A DNA stretch of 5,373 bases, taken from Anaerolineales bacterium. GTDB taxonomy: Bacteria > Chloroflexota > Anaerolineae > Anaerolineales > DRMV01. How positions within the stretch are numbered: position 1 is the stretch's first letter; each line of letters starts with the position of its first letter. Location: NCBI GenBank assembly GCA_027044735.1, contig JALUBW010000217.1, positions 3,196-8,568 of the forward strand. The letters are read 5' to 3'. Shown here one piece after another: positions 1 through 5,373 of the stretch. Below the pieces are notes generated by a model. It made no database searches. It was not told where the DNA came from and worked only from the letters and a program-made list of their open reading frames with translations. Both the position numbers and the translations under genes were made by a program.

Positions 1-7
1 AAAATGC

Positions 8-14
8 AGGAGGT
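8..14 (+). promoter_or_regulatory. Ribosome binding site of rnc
   Basis: AGGAGGT at 8-14 is a strong Shine-Dalgarno match ending 6 bases before the ATG at 21, and it fixes the rnc start. The few bases before it are too short to show a promoter or an upstream gene. Confidence 0.85.
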
Positions 15-20
15 ACCCCC

Positions 21-767
21 ATGCCCGAAAACCACCACGGCGCACCCGAGTCGCCGCGCGAGTTTGCCGAACGGCTGAATTTGCCTTTCAAAGATATGCG
101 CCTGTTGGTTCGCGCGCTTTCACACCGCTCATACGCCAACGAGCACTCGGAGGTGCTAGAGGATAACGAGCGCTTGGAATTTTTGGGAGACGCCCTGTTG
201 GACTTTGTGGTAGGCGAATGGCTGTATCACCACTTCCCGGAGATGGACGAAGGGGCGCTTACGCGCCTGCGGGCAGCGCTCGTTTGTGGCGAGCAATTGG
301 CCGAGTTTGCTCGGCAAATAGGGCTGGATAGGGCGCTGCTGTTGGGGCACGGCGAGGACGCCGCCGGTGGCCGAAAACGCCCCACCCTCTTGGCCGCGGC
401 ATTTGAGGCCGTGGTAGGCGCCCTTTACCTTGATAGCGGGTTAGAGGCTGTGCGCGATTTCGTCCTCCCCTTGCTGGAACCGGCCACTGAGCGCATCCTT
501 GCCCACCACCTTGATGAAGACCCCAAAAGCCGCTTGCAAGAAATTGTGCAGGCGCGCGGCTTCCCCTCCCCCGTTTACCGCACGCTCAAAGTCACCGGCC
601 CAGACCATGAGCGCACTTTTGAGGTGGAAGTTTTGGTCGGCGAAGTGCCGCTGGGACGCGGCCTTGGCCCCAACAAGCGCGCTGCTACCAAATCTGCCGC
701 CCAGCAGGCTCTGAGACACCTTGAGCAGGGTTTGCCCATTCCGCCAAAGGATGCCAAGCGTGAATGA
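21..767 (+). CDS. rnc: Ribonuclease III
   Basis: RNase III is a cytoplasmic, Mg-dependent endonuclease that cuts double-stranded RNA in rRNA precursors, some mRNAs and antisense pairs, acting as a dimer. The 248-residue product has the usual length and layout. The nuclease domain spans roughly residues 15-160 and contains the signature NERLEFLGD (49-57), with E53 and D57 as expected metal and catalytic residues, and the second motif FEAVVGALYLD (128-138), where E129 matches the essential second-motif glutamate (E. coli E117). A double-stranded RNA binding domain follows at about 167-234 (DPKSRLQE, then GPNKRAATKSAAQQAL). The position matching the conserved Asp three residues before E129 (E. 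coli D114) is Ala126, which is unusual. The ATG is supported by AGGAGG at 8-13 with a 7-base spacer. The 3' end overlaps the start of the next gene, implying cotranscription and possibly translational coupling. The family assignment is secure. Confidence 0.97.
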   Translation: MPENHHGAPESPREFAERLNLPFKDMRLLVRALSHRSYANEHSEVLEDNERLEFLGDALLDFVVGEWLYHHFPEMDEGALTRLRAALVCGEQLAEFARQIGLDRALLLGHGEDAAGGRKRPTLLAAAFEAVVGALYLDSGLEAVRDFVLPLLEPATERILAHHLDEDPKSRLQEIVQARGFPSPVYRTLKVTGPDHERTFEVEVLVGEVPLGRGLGPNKRAATKSAAQQALRHLEQGLPIPPKDAKRE

Positions 768-1767
768 AACAAAGGGTAAGCCGCGAATTTTGCTGTTGGA
801 AGATGATTTCGCGCTCGCCGAGGTTATGCGCGAACTTTTTGCCGAAATGGGGGCTGTTACAGAGGCCGTCCCTTCAATTAGCGGGGCGGTAAAGGCGCTG
901 CGTTCTTTTTCGCCCGATGTTATCGTGATTGACCTGCGTCTGGCAGATGGCAACGGGATAGATTTTGTGGAGTATGTGCGCCAGCGCGAAGAAGGGCGCG
1001 CAATCCCTATAATTGCCGTCTCGGCAGTGGCGGACAAATCAGTGATTTCTTCCGCTCGCCGCAAAGGGGTAGACGAATATCTTGTCAAGCCGTTTCACCC
1101 GGCAGAACTGCTGGCCATAATCCGCAACCACCTGCAAAGGCAAAAAGCAATTGCCAAGCTGGCAAGCCGCGAGGCACACATTCAAACGGTAAAAATGCTC
1201 ACCAACGTGATGGAAGCGCGGAGTAAATACAGGCGGGGGCATTCTGAACGGGTGCGGCGCTATGCCAAGATTCTCGGTGAGGCGCTTGGCTGGTCGGAAG
1301 AAGATATGGTCTTTTTAGAATTTGGCGCTCTTTTGCACGATATTGGCAAAATCCAAATCCCGATAGAAATTCTGGAAAAACCAGGCCCGCTCACCCCCGA
1401 AGAGCGAGCGCTCATAGAAACCCATCCTCAGGCCGGTGCAGAAATGTTGCGCGAAGTAGACCACCTGAAGCCGGTGATACCCTATGTGCTCTACCACCAC
1501 GAAAGGTGCAATGGCTCCGGCTACCCCTTCCATTTACCTTGCAAGGAAATCCCCCCAGAAGGGCGCTTGATCGCGATTGTGGATTCATACGATGCCATGG
1601 TGAGCAATCGCCCCTATCGTGCGGCGAAACTCAAGGAAGTGGCGTTGGCGGAATTGATGCGCGACGCCGGTGTGCTTTACGATGAGGGAATGGTGCGGGT
1701 GTTTGTAGAAGTGATGCAGGGAGATGTTCTCAACTCGCATGATAAAACCGACAACGATTCGCGGTAA
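751..1767 (+). CDS. Response regulator with HD-GYP domain (probable c-di-GMP phosphodiesterase)
   Basis: This is a two-domain signalling protein, 338 residues from the ATG. Residues 12-130 form a CheY-like receiver with the acidic cluster E17-D18-D19, phospho-acceptor D61 (VIVIDLR), the switch Ser91 and K113 (LVKPF). A helical linker (about 131-160) leads to an HD-GYP domain with H164, the H196-D197 pair (LLHDIGK), H225 (THP), H249-H250-E251 and GYP at 257-259, then D278/D281 (VDSYDAM) and RPYR. These are the metal-binding and signature residues of phosphodiesterases that hydrolyse c-di-GMP. The usual Asp-Gly before GYP is Asn-Gly here, a variant I believe also occurs in other members. No GGDEF domain is present, so it should only degrade c-di-GMP. 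No partner kinase is visible. The start is ATG 751 or GTG 760; AAAGG at 746-750 is well spaced only for the GTG (9 bases). Either way the gene starts inside rnc. Confidence 0.93.
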   Translation: MPSVNETKGKPRILLLEDDFALAEVMRELFAEMGAVTEAVPSISGAVKALRSFSPDVIVIDLRLADGNGIDFVEYVRQREEGRAIPIIAVSAVADKSVISSARRKGVDEYLVKPFHPAELLAIIRNHLQRQKAIAKLASREAHIQTVKMLTNVMEARSKYRRGHSERVRRYAKILGEALGWSEEDMVFLEFGALLHDIGKIQIPIEILEKPGPLTPEERALIETHPQAGAEMLREVDHLKPVIPYVLYHHERCNGSGYPFHLPCKEIPPEGRLIAIVDSYDAMVSNRPYRAAKLKEVALAELMRDAGVLYDEGMVRVFVEVMQGDVLNSHDKTDNDSR

Positions 1768-1784
1768 AATCGTTGCATGCAACG
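1752..1784 (+). repeat. Overlapping inverted repeats at a gene junction
   Basis: CAACGATT (1752-1759) is complementary to AATCGTTG (1768-1775), giving an 8-bp stem whose 8-base loop holds the TAA stop of the HD-GYP gene. CGTTGCATGCAACG (1771-1784) is a perfect 14-bp palindrome centred on the ATG (1777-1779) of the next gene. The two structures share bases 1771-1775 and cannot both form in one RNA. No run of T follows, so neither looks like an intrinsic terminator. A role in translation control or protein binding is possible but unproven, and chance cannot be excluded for elements this short. Confidence 0.5.
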
Positions 1785-3045
1785 GCGAACTTATGTGTTG
1801 ATAGCCGATTTTGCGGTCGCCCTATTGGCGGTGCTGCTACTTACTGCCGATTGCGCCGCCATAAGCACAATTCAAGACCGAATTCGGCTTTACACTTACC
1901 CCCTTGAGTTCAACTATACCGACTGGCTGCTGCGGGCTTGGTTCACCAAGGCCGAATTTGGCGCTTTGGGGGCAGAGCGGTTTGTGCCGCAAGCCGGAAG
2001 GCGGGAGACCGTGCTGGAATACGCTCATCTTATGGGGGATATTGGGCGCTCGCGCTGGAAATTGCAGGAGGAAATTGCCACCCCAAATGGCCGCGATGAG
2101 AAAGCAATTGCCGCTTTGCGCGCCCATCTTCGGGAAGATTACCGCCGCCGCTCGTGGCTTGCCCCAATTGCCGAGCAAATCATCCAAGAGCAGATCAGCC
2201 TCGTCCTCGCCGAGCAGGGCGTTACGCTTGGGGGAGAGCCGATCCCGCCGGTGATGTACCGCACTACCGACGTGCCTATGGCGTTAGTGGTTTCGCCGCG
2301 CAACGTGATACGCCAAATTGCCAACATTTCTCTGCGCCCCGGCTTGACTTTAGACCAACAAATCCAGTTAGAAGACAAGGTAGCGCACGACCTCAATCTC
2401 TCCACCTTAGTAGTGCCCATAGGCGGGGTGGGAGTCTACCCCACAATGGTAATGCAAACTGGTGATTTGCCGTGGCTGATTGACACCGTAGCCCATGAAT
2501 GGACGCACAATTATTTGGCTTGGCACCCGTTGGGTATGCACTACGATTCTACGCCCGAGATGCGGGTGATAAACGAAACTACAGCAAACATTGTGGGCAA
2601 AGAGGTCGGCAGGATGGTGCTCAAACGCTTTTACCCCGAGTTACTTCCACCGCCACCTCCGCCCCCTTCCAAAAAGAAAAAAGCCTCGCCTAACACCCCG
2701 CCGCCGTTTGATTTCCGCGCCGAAATGCACAAAACTCGGGTGCACGTGGATGAGTTGTTGGCCGAGGGCAAGATAGAGGAAGCCGAGGCTTACATGGAGC
2801 AAAGGCGTAAGTTTTTCTGGGAACACGGCTATCACATTCGCAAGTTGAACCAAGCGTATTTTGCGTTTTACGGTGCGTATGCGGATGTGAGCGGCGGCGC
2901 GGCAGGCGCTACCGAAGACCCCGTAGGCGCGGCAGTGCGCAAGTTGCGCGCCCAAAGCCCTTCGGTGGGCGCTTTTCTCAAACGCATAGCCCATGTTTCC
3001 TCTTTTGCTGAGTTGAAAGCAATGGTTGAGGAAGGGAAGCCGTGA
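1777..3045 (+). CDS. Uncharacterised membrane-anchored protein with gluzincin-like zinc protease motif
   Basis: I do not recognise the family of this 422-residue protein. Residues 7-25 are one hydrophobic segment (VLIADFAVALLAVLLLTAD) after an RR-containing N-terminus, fitting an uncleaved anchor or signal peptide. The residues before Cys26 do not make a good lipobox, since Asp is at -1. H240-E241-W-T-H244 is a classical HExxH zinc site, and N266-E267 lies 23 residues further on, where gluzincins place the third ligand (NExxx). After it comes a Pro/Lys stretch (seven Pro at 291-297, then SKKKK), a charged, probably helical segment (about 312-358), and an aromatic block (NQAYFAFYG, 358-366). 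The likely role is an extracytoplasmic metallopeptidase, inferred only from the motif. The start is the first possible one after the preceding in-frame TAA and has no clear Shine-Dalgarno sequence, so reinitiation after the HD-GYP gene is plausible. The stop codon lies in the first unit of an octamer array. Confidence 0.85.
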   Translation: MQRRTYVLIADFAVALLAVLLLTADCAAISTIQDRIRLYTYPLEFNYTDWLLRAWFTKAEFGALGAERFVPQAGRRETVLEYAHLMGDIGRSRWKLQEEIATPNGRDEKAIAALRAHLREDYRRRSWLAPIAEQIIQEQISLVLAEQGVTLGGEPIPPVMYRTTDVPMALVVSPRNVIRQIANISLRPGLTLDQQIQLEDKVAHDLNLSTLVVPIGGVGVYPTMVMQTGDLPWLIDTVAHEWTHNYLAWHPLGMHYDSTPEMRVINETTANIVGKEVGRMVLKRFYPELLPPPPPPPSKKKKASPNTPPPFDFRAEMHKTRVHVDELLAEGKIEEAEAYMEQRRKFFWEHGYHIRKLNQAYFAFYGAYADVSGGAAGATEDPVGAAVRKLRAQSPSVGAFLKRIAHVSSFAELKAMVEEGKP

Positions 3046-3112
3046 AGTCGTTAGGTCGTTAGGTCGTTGGGTCGTTAGGTCGTTGGGTCGTTGGGTCGTT
3101 GGGTCGTGAAGT
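3041..3112 (+). repeat. Tandem array of nine 8-bp units
   Basis: Seventy-two bases divide exactly into nine octamers starting at 3041, 3049, 3057, 3065, 3073, 3081, 3089, 3097 and 3105. The order is CGTGAAGT, CGTTAGGT twice, CGTTGGGT, CGTTAGGT, CGTTGGGT three times, then CGTGAAGT. The seven inner units differ only at one A/G position, and the two outer units are identical to each other. The first unit contains the TGA stop (3043-3045) of the upstream gene, and the last ends 25 bases before the psd ATG. The plus strand is G/T-rich with four GGG runs (3069, 3085, 3093, 3101), so a G-quadruplex is conceivable on that strand. The array looks like slippage-prone simple-sequence DNA. Any function in psd expression is unproven. 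Confidence 0.95.
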
Positions 3113-3137
3113 ACGAGCGGTTATTTTGGAGGTTGCT

Positions 3138-3773
3138 ATGAAAATCAATCCTGAAGGCAAGCCTTATATTTTCGCACCTGCGGCGCTTTCGGCGGTGTTG
3201 GGGGTGTTAGGTTTTCGCAAAGCAGCAGTGGCGACGGCGCTTGCGGCTGCGGGCACTGCCTATTTTTTCCGCGATCCTGAGCGCCATCCTCCTCTCAAGC
3301 CGGGGCTGGTGGTTTCCCCCGCCGATGGGGAGGTGATAGTGCTCAAGCGCACTTTTGAGCCGCGCTGGCTGAAAAGCGAAGCGTGGCAAATTGGCATTTT
3401 TATGAGCGTGATGGATGTGCACGTCAATCGTGCACCGGTAAGCGGCCGCTTGGAGGCCGTTGAACACCGCCCGGGCAGTTTTTTGCGGGCTTATGAGGCC
3501 GAGGCCATCAACCAAAACGAGCGCCGCTATTACTACATCGCCCGCGAAGACGGCAAGCGCGTGCTGGTGGTACAGGTAGCAGGGGCTATTGCCCGCCGCA
3601 CTGTGCCTTTCGTTGCTCCGGGAGATTCTTTTGCCCGCGGCGATAGGATCGGCATGATACGCTTTGGCTCGCGTGTGGAGGTCTATTTGCCCATGCAGGC
3701 CGAGCCCTTGGTAGCCATCGGGCACAAGGTGCGCGCCGGCGAAACCCCTCTCGCCTTTCTTCCTGAGGAGTAG
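3138..3773 (+). CDS. psd: Phosphatidylserine decarboxylase, short form
   Basis: Psd decarboxylates phosphatidylserine to phosphatidylethanolamine at the membrane. The 211-residue proenzyme matches the short (archaeal-type) family rather than the roughly 300-residue E. coli type. Two hydrophobic stretches lie at about 10-25 and 29-44, followed by the family motifs FFRDPER (43-49), PADGE (61-65), MDVHVNRAP (92-100) with the conserved His95, and NERR (127-130). RFGSRVEVYLP (175-185) contains the self-cleavage site. Cutting between Gly177 and Ser178 would give a beta chain of 177 residues and an alpha chain of 34 residues whose Ser178 becomes the pyruvoyl cofactor. The ATG at 3138 is chosen because GGAGG lies at 3128-3132, 5 bases upstream. 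A longer reading from TTG 3099 would begin inside the octamer array and add 13 unconserved residues. pssA, which makes its substrate, follows after 3 bases. Confidence 0.96.
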   Translation: MKINPEGKPYIFAPAALSAVLGVLGFRKAAVATALAAAGTAYFFRDPERHPPLKPGLVVSPADGEVIVLKRTFEPRWLKSEAWQIGIFMSVMDVHVNRAPVSGRLEAVEHRPGSFLRAYEAEAINQNERRYYYIAREDGKRVLVVQVAGAIARRTVPFVAPGDSFARGDRIGMIRFGSRVEVYLPMQAEPLVAIGHKVRAGETPLAFLPEE

Positions 3774-3776
3774 ACC

Positions 3777-4562
3777 ATGGCTAAGCGCGGTTCGCGCCGT
3801 AAGCAAGGCATTTCCCTGCTTCCGAGCGTTTTCACAACCGGCAACCTCTTTTTAGGCTTTGCTTCGTTGGTTTCATCCATCGGTGGGCACTACAGCCGCG
3901 CCGCGGCCTTGATTTACGCGGCAATGCTGTTTGATTTTGTGGATGGGCCGCTGGCGCGCTTCACCGGCTCTTCCAGCGGTTTTGGCGTGGAGTACGATTC
4001 GCTGGCCGATTCCCTTTCTTTTGGGGTCGCCCCCGCCATCCTTGCCTACCTTTACGCACTGCACCAATACCAGCGCTACGGCTGGGTGGTAGCTTTCTTG
4101 TTCGCCGCCGGCGCGGCTTTGCGCCTTGGACGCTACAACACTTCCACAAAGCCCGGCAAGGCAAATTCTTATTTCCAAGGCTTATCTACCCCCACAGCCT
4201 CGGGCACTTTGGGCGGCTTAGTGTTTTTGACGAACATGTACGGCACCGACGCCCACACCCGCGCCGTCATCTTTTTTGTGGCGGTGCCGTTGTTGGCCTT
4301 CCTGATGGTGAGCACATTGCCTTATTACAGTTTCAAGACAATGCGCCTTAGCCGCCGACAGGCTTTTTACGCCACAGTTGTGATAGTGGTGGCCTTTTCG
4401 GCAATAGCCGCCGAGCCCGCCTTGGTACTACCGATTTTCTTCTTGGCTTATGCCTTCTCCGGCCCGGTGCTTTGGCTGCTAAAACCCCGCAGCCGCCATT
4501 CGCAGACAAATTCGCGGGCGGCTTCTGCCCACGAAAAGCCTTCGGACGAGCACCCCACTTGA
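3777..4562 (+). CDS. pssA: CDP-diacylglycerol--serine O-phosphatidyltransferase
   Basis: This integral membrane enzyme condenses CDP-diacylglycerol with L-serine to give phosphatidylserine and CMP, the substrate for Psd encoded just upstream. The 261-residue product carries the complete CDP-alcohol phosphatidyltransferase signature D-x2-D-G-x2-A-R-x8-G-x3-D-x3-D, namely D53, D56, G57, A60, R61, G70, D74 and D78, which bind the metal and CDP group. About six to seven hydrophobic segments follow the expected plan (roughly 22-34, 42-54, 82-95, 102-115, 143-154, 162-180, 197-212, 214-235). Type-specific motifs are also present: ALRLGRYN (114-121), YFQGLSTPTA (132-141; the usual Pro after GL is Ser here) and YYSFK (183-187). 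GAGGAG at 3765-3770, within the last psd codons, is the ribosome binding site, 6 bases before the ATG. The polar, Ser/His-rich tail after about 237 looks disordered. A hairpin terminator starts 26 bases after the stop. Confidence 0.96.
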   Translation: MAKRGSRRKQGISLLPSVFTTGNLFLGFASLVSSIGGHYSRAAALIYAAMLFDFVDGPLARFTGSSSGFGVEYDSLADSLSFGVAPAILAYLYALHQYQRYGWVVAFLFAAGAALRLGRYNTSTKPGKANSYFQGLSTPTASGTLGGLVFLTNMYGTDAHTRAVIFFVAVPLLAFLMVSTLPYYSFKTMRLSRRQAFYATVVIVVAFSAIAAEPALVLPIFFLAYAFSGPVLWLLKPRSRHSQTNSRAASAHEKPSDEHPT

Positions 4563-4588
4563 TGCCAAACCCCAACCCGCACAAACAC

Positions 4589-4622
4589 AAAGGCGGAAGC
4601 GCCTCAATTCGCTTCCGCCTTT
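4589..4622. terminator. Intrinsic terminator hairpin between convergent genes
   Basis: AAAGGCGGAAGCG (4589-4601) and CGCTTCCGCCTTT (4610-4622) form a perfect 13-bp stem with an 8-base loop. On the plus strand it is followed by GCTTTTTCC, an interrupted T-tract suited to terminating psd-pssA transcripts. On the minus strand the following bases (TGTTTGTG) are only moderately T-rich, so termination of the hsp20 unit is likely but weaker. The stop codon of the minus-strand zinc-ribbon gene (4604-4606) lies in the loop, so translating ribosomes would cover one arm of the stem on that side. Confidence 0.85.
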
Positions 4623-4876
4623 GCTTTTTCCTTCGCTGTATTCTCAGGGGAGGATTTCGCTTTTTGTTTTTGCGAGCCGTTTTGCCGCCCGCCGCCGTTG
4701 CCGTGGTCGGTGATGTAGAAACCACTGCCTTTGAAAACCACAACCGGCGGGCGAAAAACGCGCACCACATCCGTGTGCCCATTCGGGCATACCACAACGT
4801 CGGGTTTCTCGTTGAATGAATAGCGGCGAGTAAAAACCTCGCCGCAAACTTTACAGCGGTATGTGTATGCCGGCAT
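4604..4876 (-). CDS. FmdB-family zinc-ribbon protein
   Basis: This 90-residue protein begins MPAYTYRC, the typical opening of the FmdB/putative regulatory zinc-ribbon family. The knuckle C8-x2-C11-G is normal. The second pair, usually CPxC, reads C30-P-N-G-H34, so the fourth zinc ligand may be His34, or the site may be altered. The family block VVFKGSGFYITD (46-57) follows. Residues after about 58 are low-complexity (Gly/Asn, then Lys/Ala/Glu/Gln), as is common for FmdB tails. Members were named for a regulator of formamidase genes, but the general biochemical role is unknown and I infer none. GGAG (minus strand, 4887-4884) lies 7 bases before the ATG. The gene follows hsp20 by 22 bases and is almost certainly in its transcript. 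Its last codons form one side of a terminator hairpin. Confidence 0.92.
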   Translation of the reverse strand: MPAYTYRCKVCGEVFTRRYSFNEKPDVVVCPNGHTDVVRVFRPPVVVFKGSGFYITDHGNGGGRQNGSQKQKAKSSPENTAKEKAKAEAN

Positions 4877-4898
4877 GGCTCATCTCCGCCCACTGAGG

Positions 4899-5342
4899 CT
4901 ATTTGGCCTTCACCTCAATCACTTTAGGCCGCACTTCCTCCACTTTCGGCAAAGTCAGGGTAAGAATGCCGTTTTCAAACTCGGCTTTCGCTTTGTCTAC
5001 CTCAACCGGAGTCGGCAAAGCGATGGAGCGGGTGAAGGTGCCAAAGCGGCGTTCGCGAATGTGGTAGGTGGCGTCTTTCTTCTCTTCCTCTTCCTTCACC
5101 TCGCCGCGGATGGTGAGGACATCGCCGCTGACGGTGATGTGGAGGTCTTCGGGCTTTACACCGGGCATTGTGGCCTTGATGACGACCTCGTCCTCGGTTT
5201 GATACATATCAATTTGCGGAACAAGGCCTGCGGCCTCGCTGATAGCCAACGGTGATGTAAGAGCCTCAGAGAGCAGGCGGTCCATAGCCTCGCGCAGAGA
5301 AATTACATCGCGGAACGGATCCCAGCGCATGAGTTCGGCCAT
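4899..5342 (-). CDS. hsp20: Small heat shock protein, Hsp20/alpha-crystallin family
   Basis: This is an ATP-independent holdase chaperone that binds unfolding proteins in the cytoplasm and forms large oligomers. The 147-residue length is typical. The N-terminal arm MRWDPFRDVISLREAMDRLL (5-24) is the common bacterial Hsp20 class A start. The alpha-crystallin domain spans about 42-133, including IDMYQTEDEVVIKATMPGV (44-62), RERRFGTFTRSIALP (96-110) and the signature A-E-F-E-N-G-I-L-T-L-T-L-P-K (120-133). The short C-terminal tail has the I-x-V anchor motif (I142-E-V144) used for oligomer assembly. AAAGGAGG lies just upstream of the ATG and is a strong ribosome binding site. Only 31 bases upstream of the start are visible, so a heat-shock promoter or CIRCE operator cannot be judged. 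The FmdB-type gene follows as the probable second gene of the unit. Confidence 0.97.
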   Translation of the reverse strand: MAELMRWDPFRDVISLREAMDRLLSEALTSPLAISEAAGLVPQIDMYQTEDEVVIKATMPGVKPEDLHITVSGDVLTIRGEVKEEEEKKDATYHIRERRFGTFTRSIALPTPVEVDKAKAEFENGILTLTLPKVEEVRPKVIEVKAK

Positions 5343-5345
5343 AGT

Positions 5346-5356
5346 CCACCTCCTTT
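5346..5356 (-). promoter_or_regulatory. Ribosome binding site of hsp20
   Basis: Read on the minus strand this is AAAGGAGGTGG, ending 3 bases before the ATG, with the GGAGG core 6 bases upstream of it. It is a near-perfect Shine-Dalgarno sequence, consistent with a highly translated chaperone gene, and it confirms the start at 5342. Confidence 0.85.
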
Positions 5357-5373
5357 ACCGTGGGATTTTTGGG

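Noticed and set aside
441..1088. 215-codon minus-strand frame opposite rnc and the receiver domain
   Set aside because: It is antisense to two conserved protein domains, spans a gene junction, and shows no recognisable motif.
1843..1854. Lipoprotein signal ending at Cys26 of the protease-like protein
   Set aside because: The residues before the Cys are T-A-D, and Asp directly before the Cys does not fit a lipobox. A plain membrane anchor or signal peptide is more likely.
3041..3112. CRISPR array
   Set aside because: The units are 8 bp and directly adjacent with no spacers, and no cas gene is present, so this is a simple tandem repeat.
3099..3126. Possible sigma-70 promoter before psd (TTGGGT, 16 bases, TTATTT)
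   Set aside because: The match is weak, TTGGGT is simply an array unit, and the transcript would start at or after the ribosome binding site.
3099..3137. N-terminal extension of psd from TTG 3099
   Set aside because: It would begin inside the octamer array and adds residues with no family similarity. ATG 3138 has GGAGG at 5 bases spacing.
3440..3451. Palindrome AAGCGGCCGCTT inside psd
   Set aside because: It lies in conserved coding sequence in a GC-rich gene, and a palindrome of this size is expected by chance.
4348..4893. Long minus-strand open frame of 181 codons across the pssA 3' end, the terminator and the zinc-ribbon gene
   Set aside because: It overlaps two well-supported genes and the terminator, and its translation is Arg/Lys/Pro-rich without any family motif, typical of a GC-driven shadow frame.
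4863..5255. 130-codon plus-strand frame opposite hsp20
   Set aside because: The minus strand encodes a complete Hsp20 with a strong ribosome binding site. The plus frame has no motif or ribosome binding site.

Overview
The window is a compact, ordinary-looking stretch of bacterial chromosome. It holds five genes on the plus strand followed by two on the minus strand, with no RNA genes, phage genes or insertion sequences visible. GC content is moderate to high and intergenic gaps are very short. The gene set suggests a member of the Chloroflexota (Anaerolineae-like): RNase III followed by a receiver/HD-GYP regulator, a short-form psd next to pssA, and an FmdB-type zinc ribbon beside Hsp20. That placement is an inference from gene style and was not tested.

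Positions 21-3045 (plus strand) carry rnc (RNase III), then a response regulator with an HD-GYP c-di-GMP phosphodiesterase output domain whose start lies inside the rnc 3' end, then an unrecognised membrane-anchored protein with a gluzincin-like zinc-protease site (HEWTH plus a downstream NE). The last junction is only 9 bases long. It carries two overlapping inverted repeats that could form mutually exclusive hairpins around the stop codon and the next start codon.

Positions 3041-3112 hold an exact array of nine 8-bp units, in the order E A A G A G G G E. E is CGTGAAGT, A is CGTTAGGT and G is CGTTGGGT. The first unit contains the stop codon of the protease-like gene. The array lies directly before psd and is the most distinctive non-coding structure here.

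Positions 3138-4562 carry psd and pssA, two consecutive enzymes of phosphatidylethanolamine synthesis: PssA makes phosphatidylserine and Psd decarboxylates it. They are 3 bases apart and almost certainly cotranscribed.

Positions 4589-4622 form a perfect 13-bp hairpin between the convergent gene groups, a likely shared terminator. On the minus strand, hsp20 (5342-4899) is followed after 22 bases by a small FmdB-family zinc-ribbon gene (4876-4604), whose stop codon lies in the loop of that hairpin. I did not find a convincing new multi-gene system. The items most worth a second look are the octamer array, the uncharacterised metalloprotease-like protein with its hairpin-covered start, and an apparent loss of one conserved acidic residue in RNase III.
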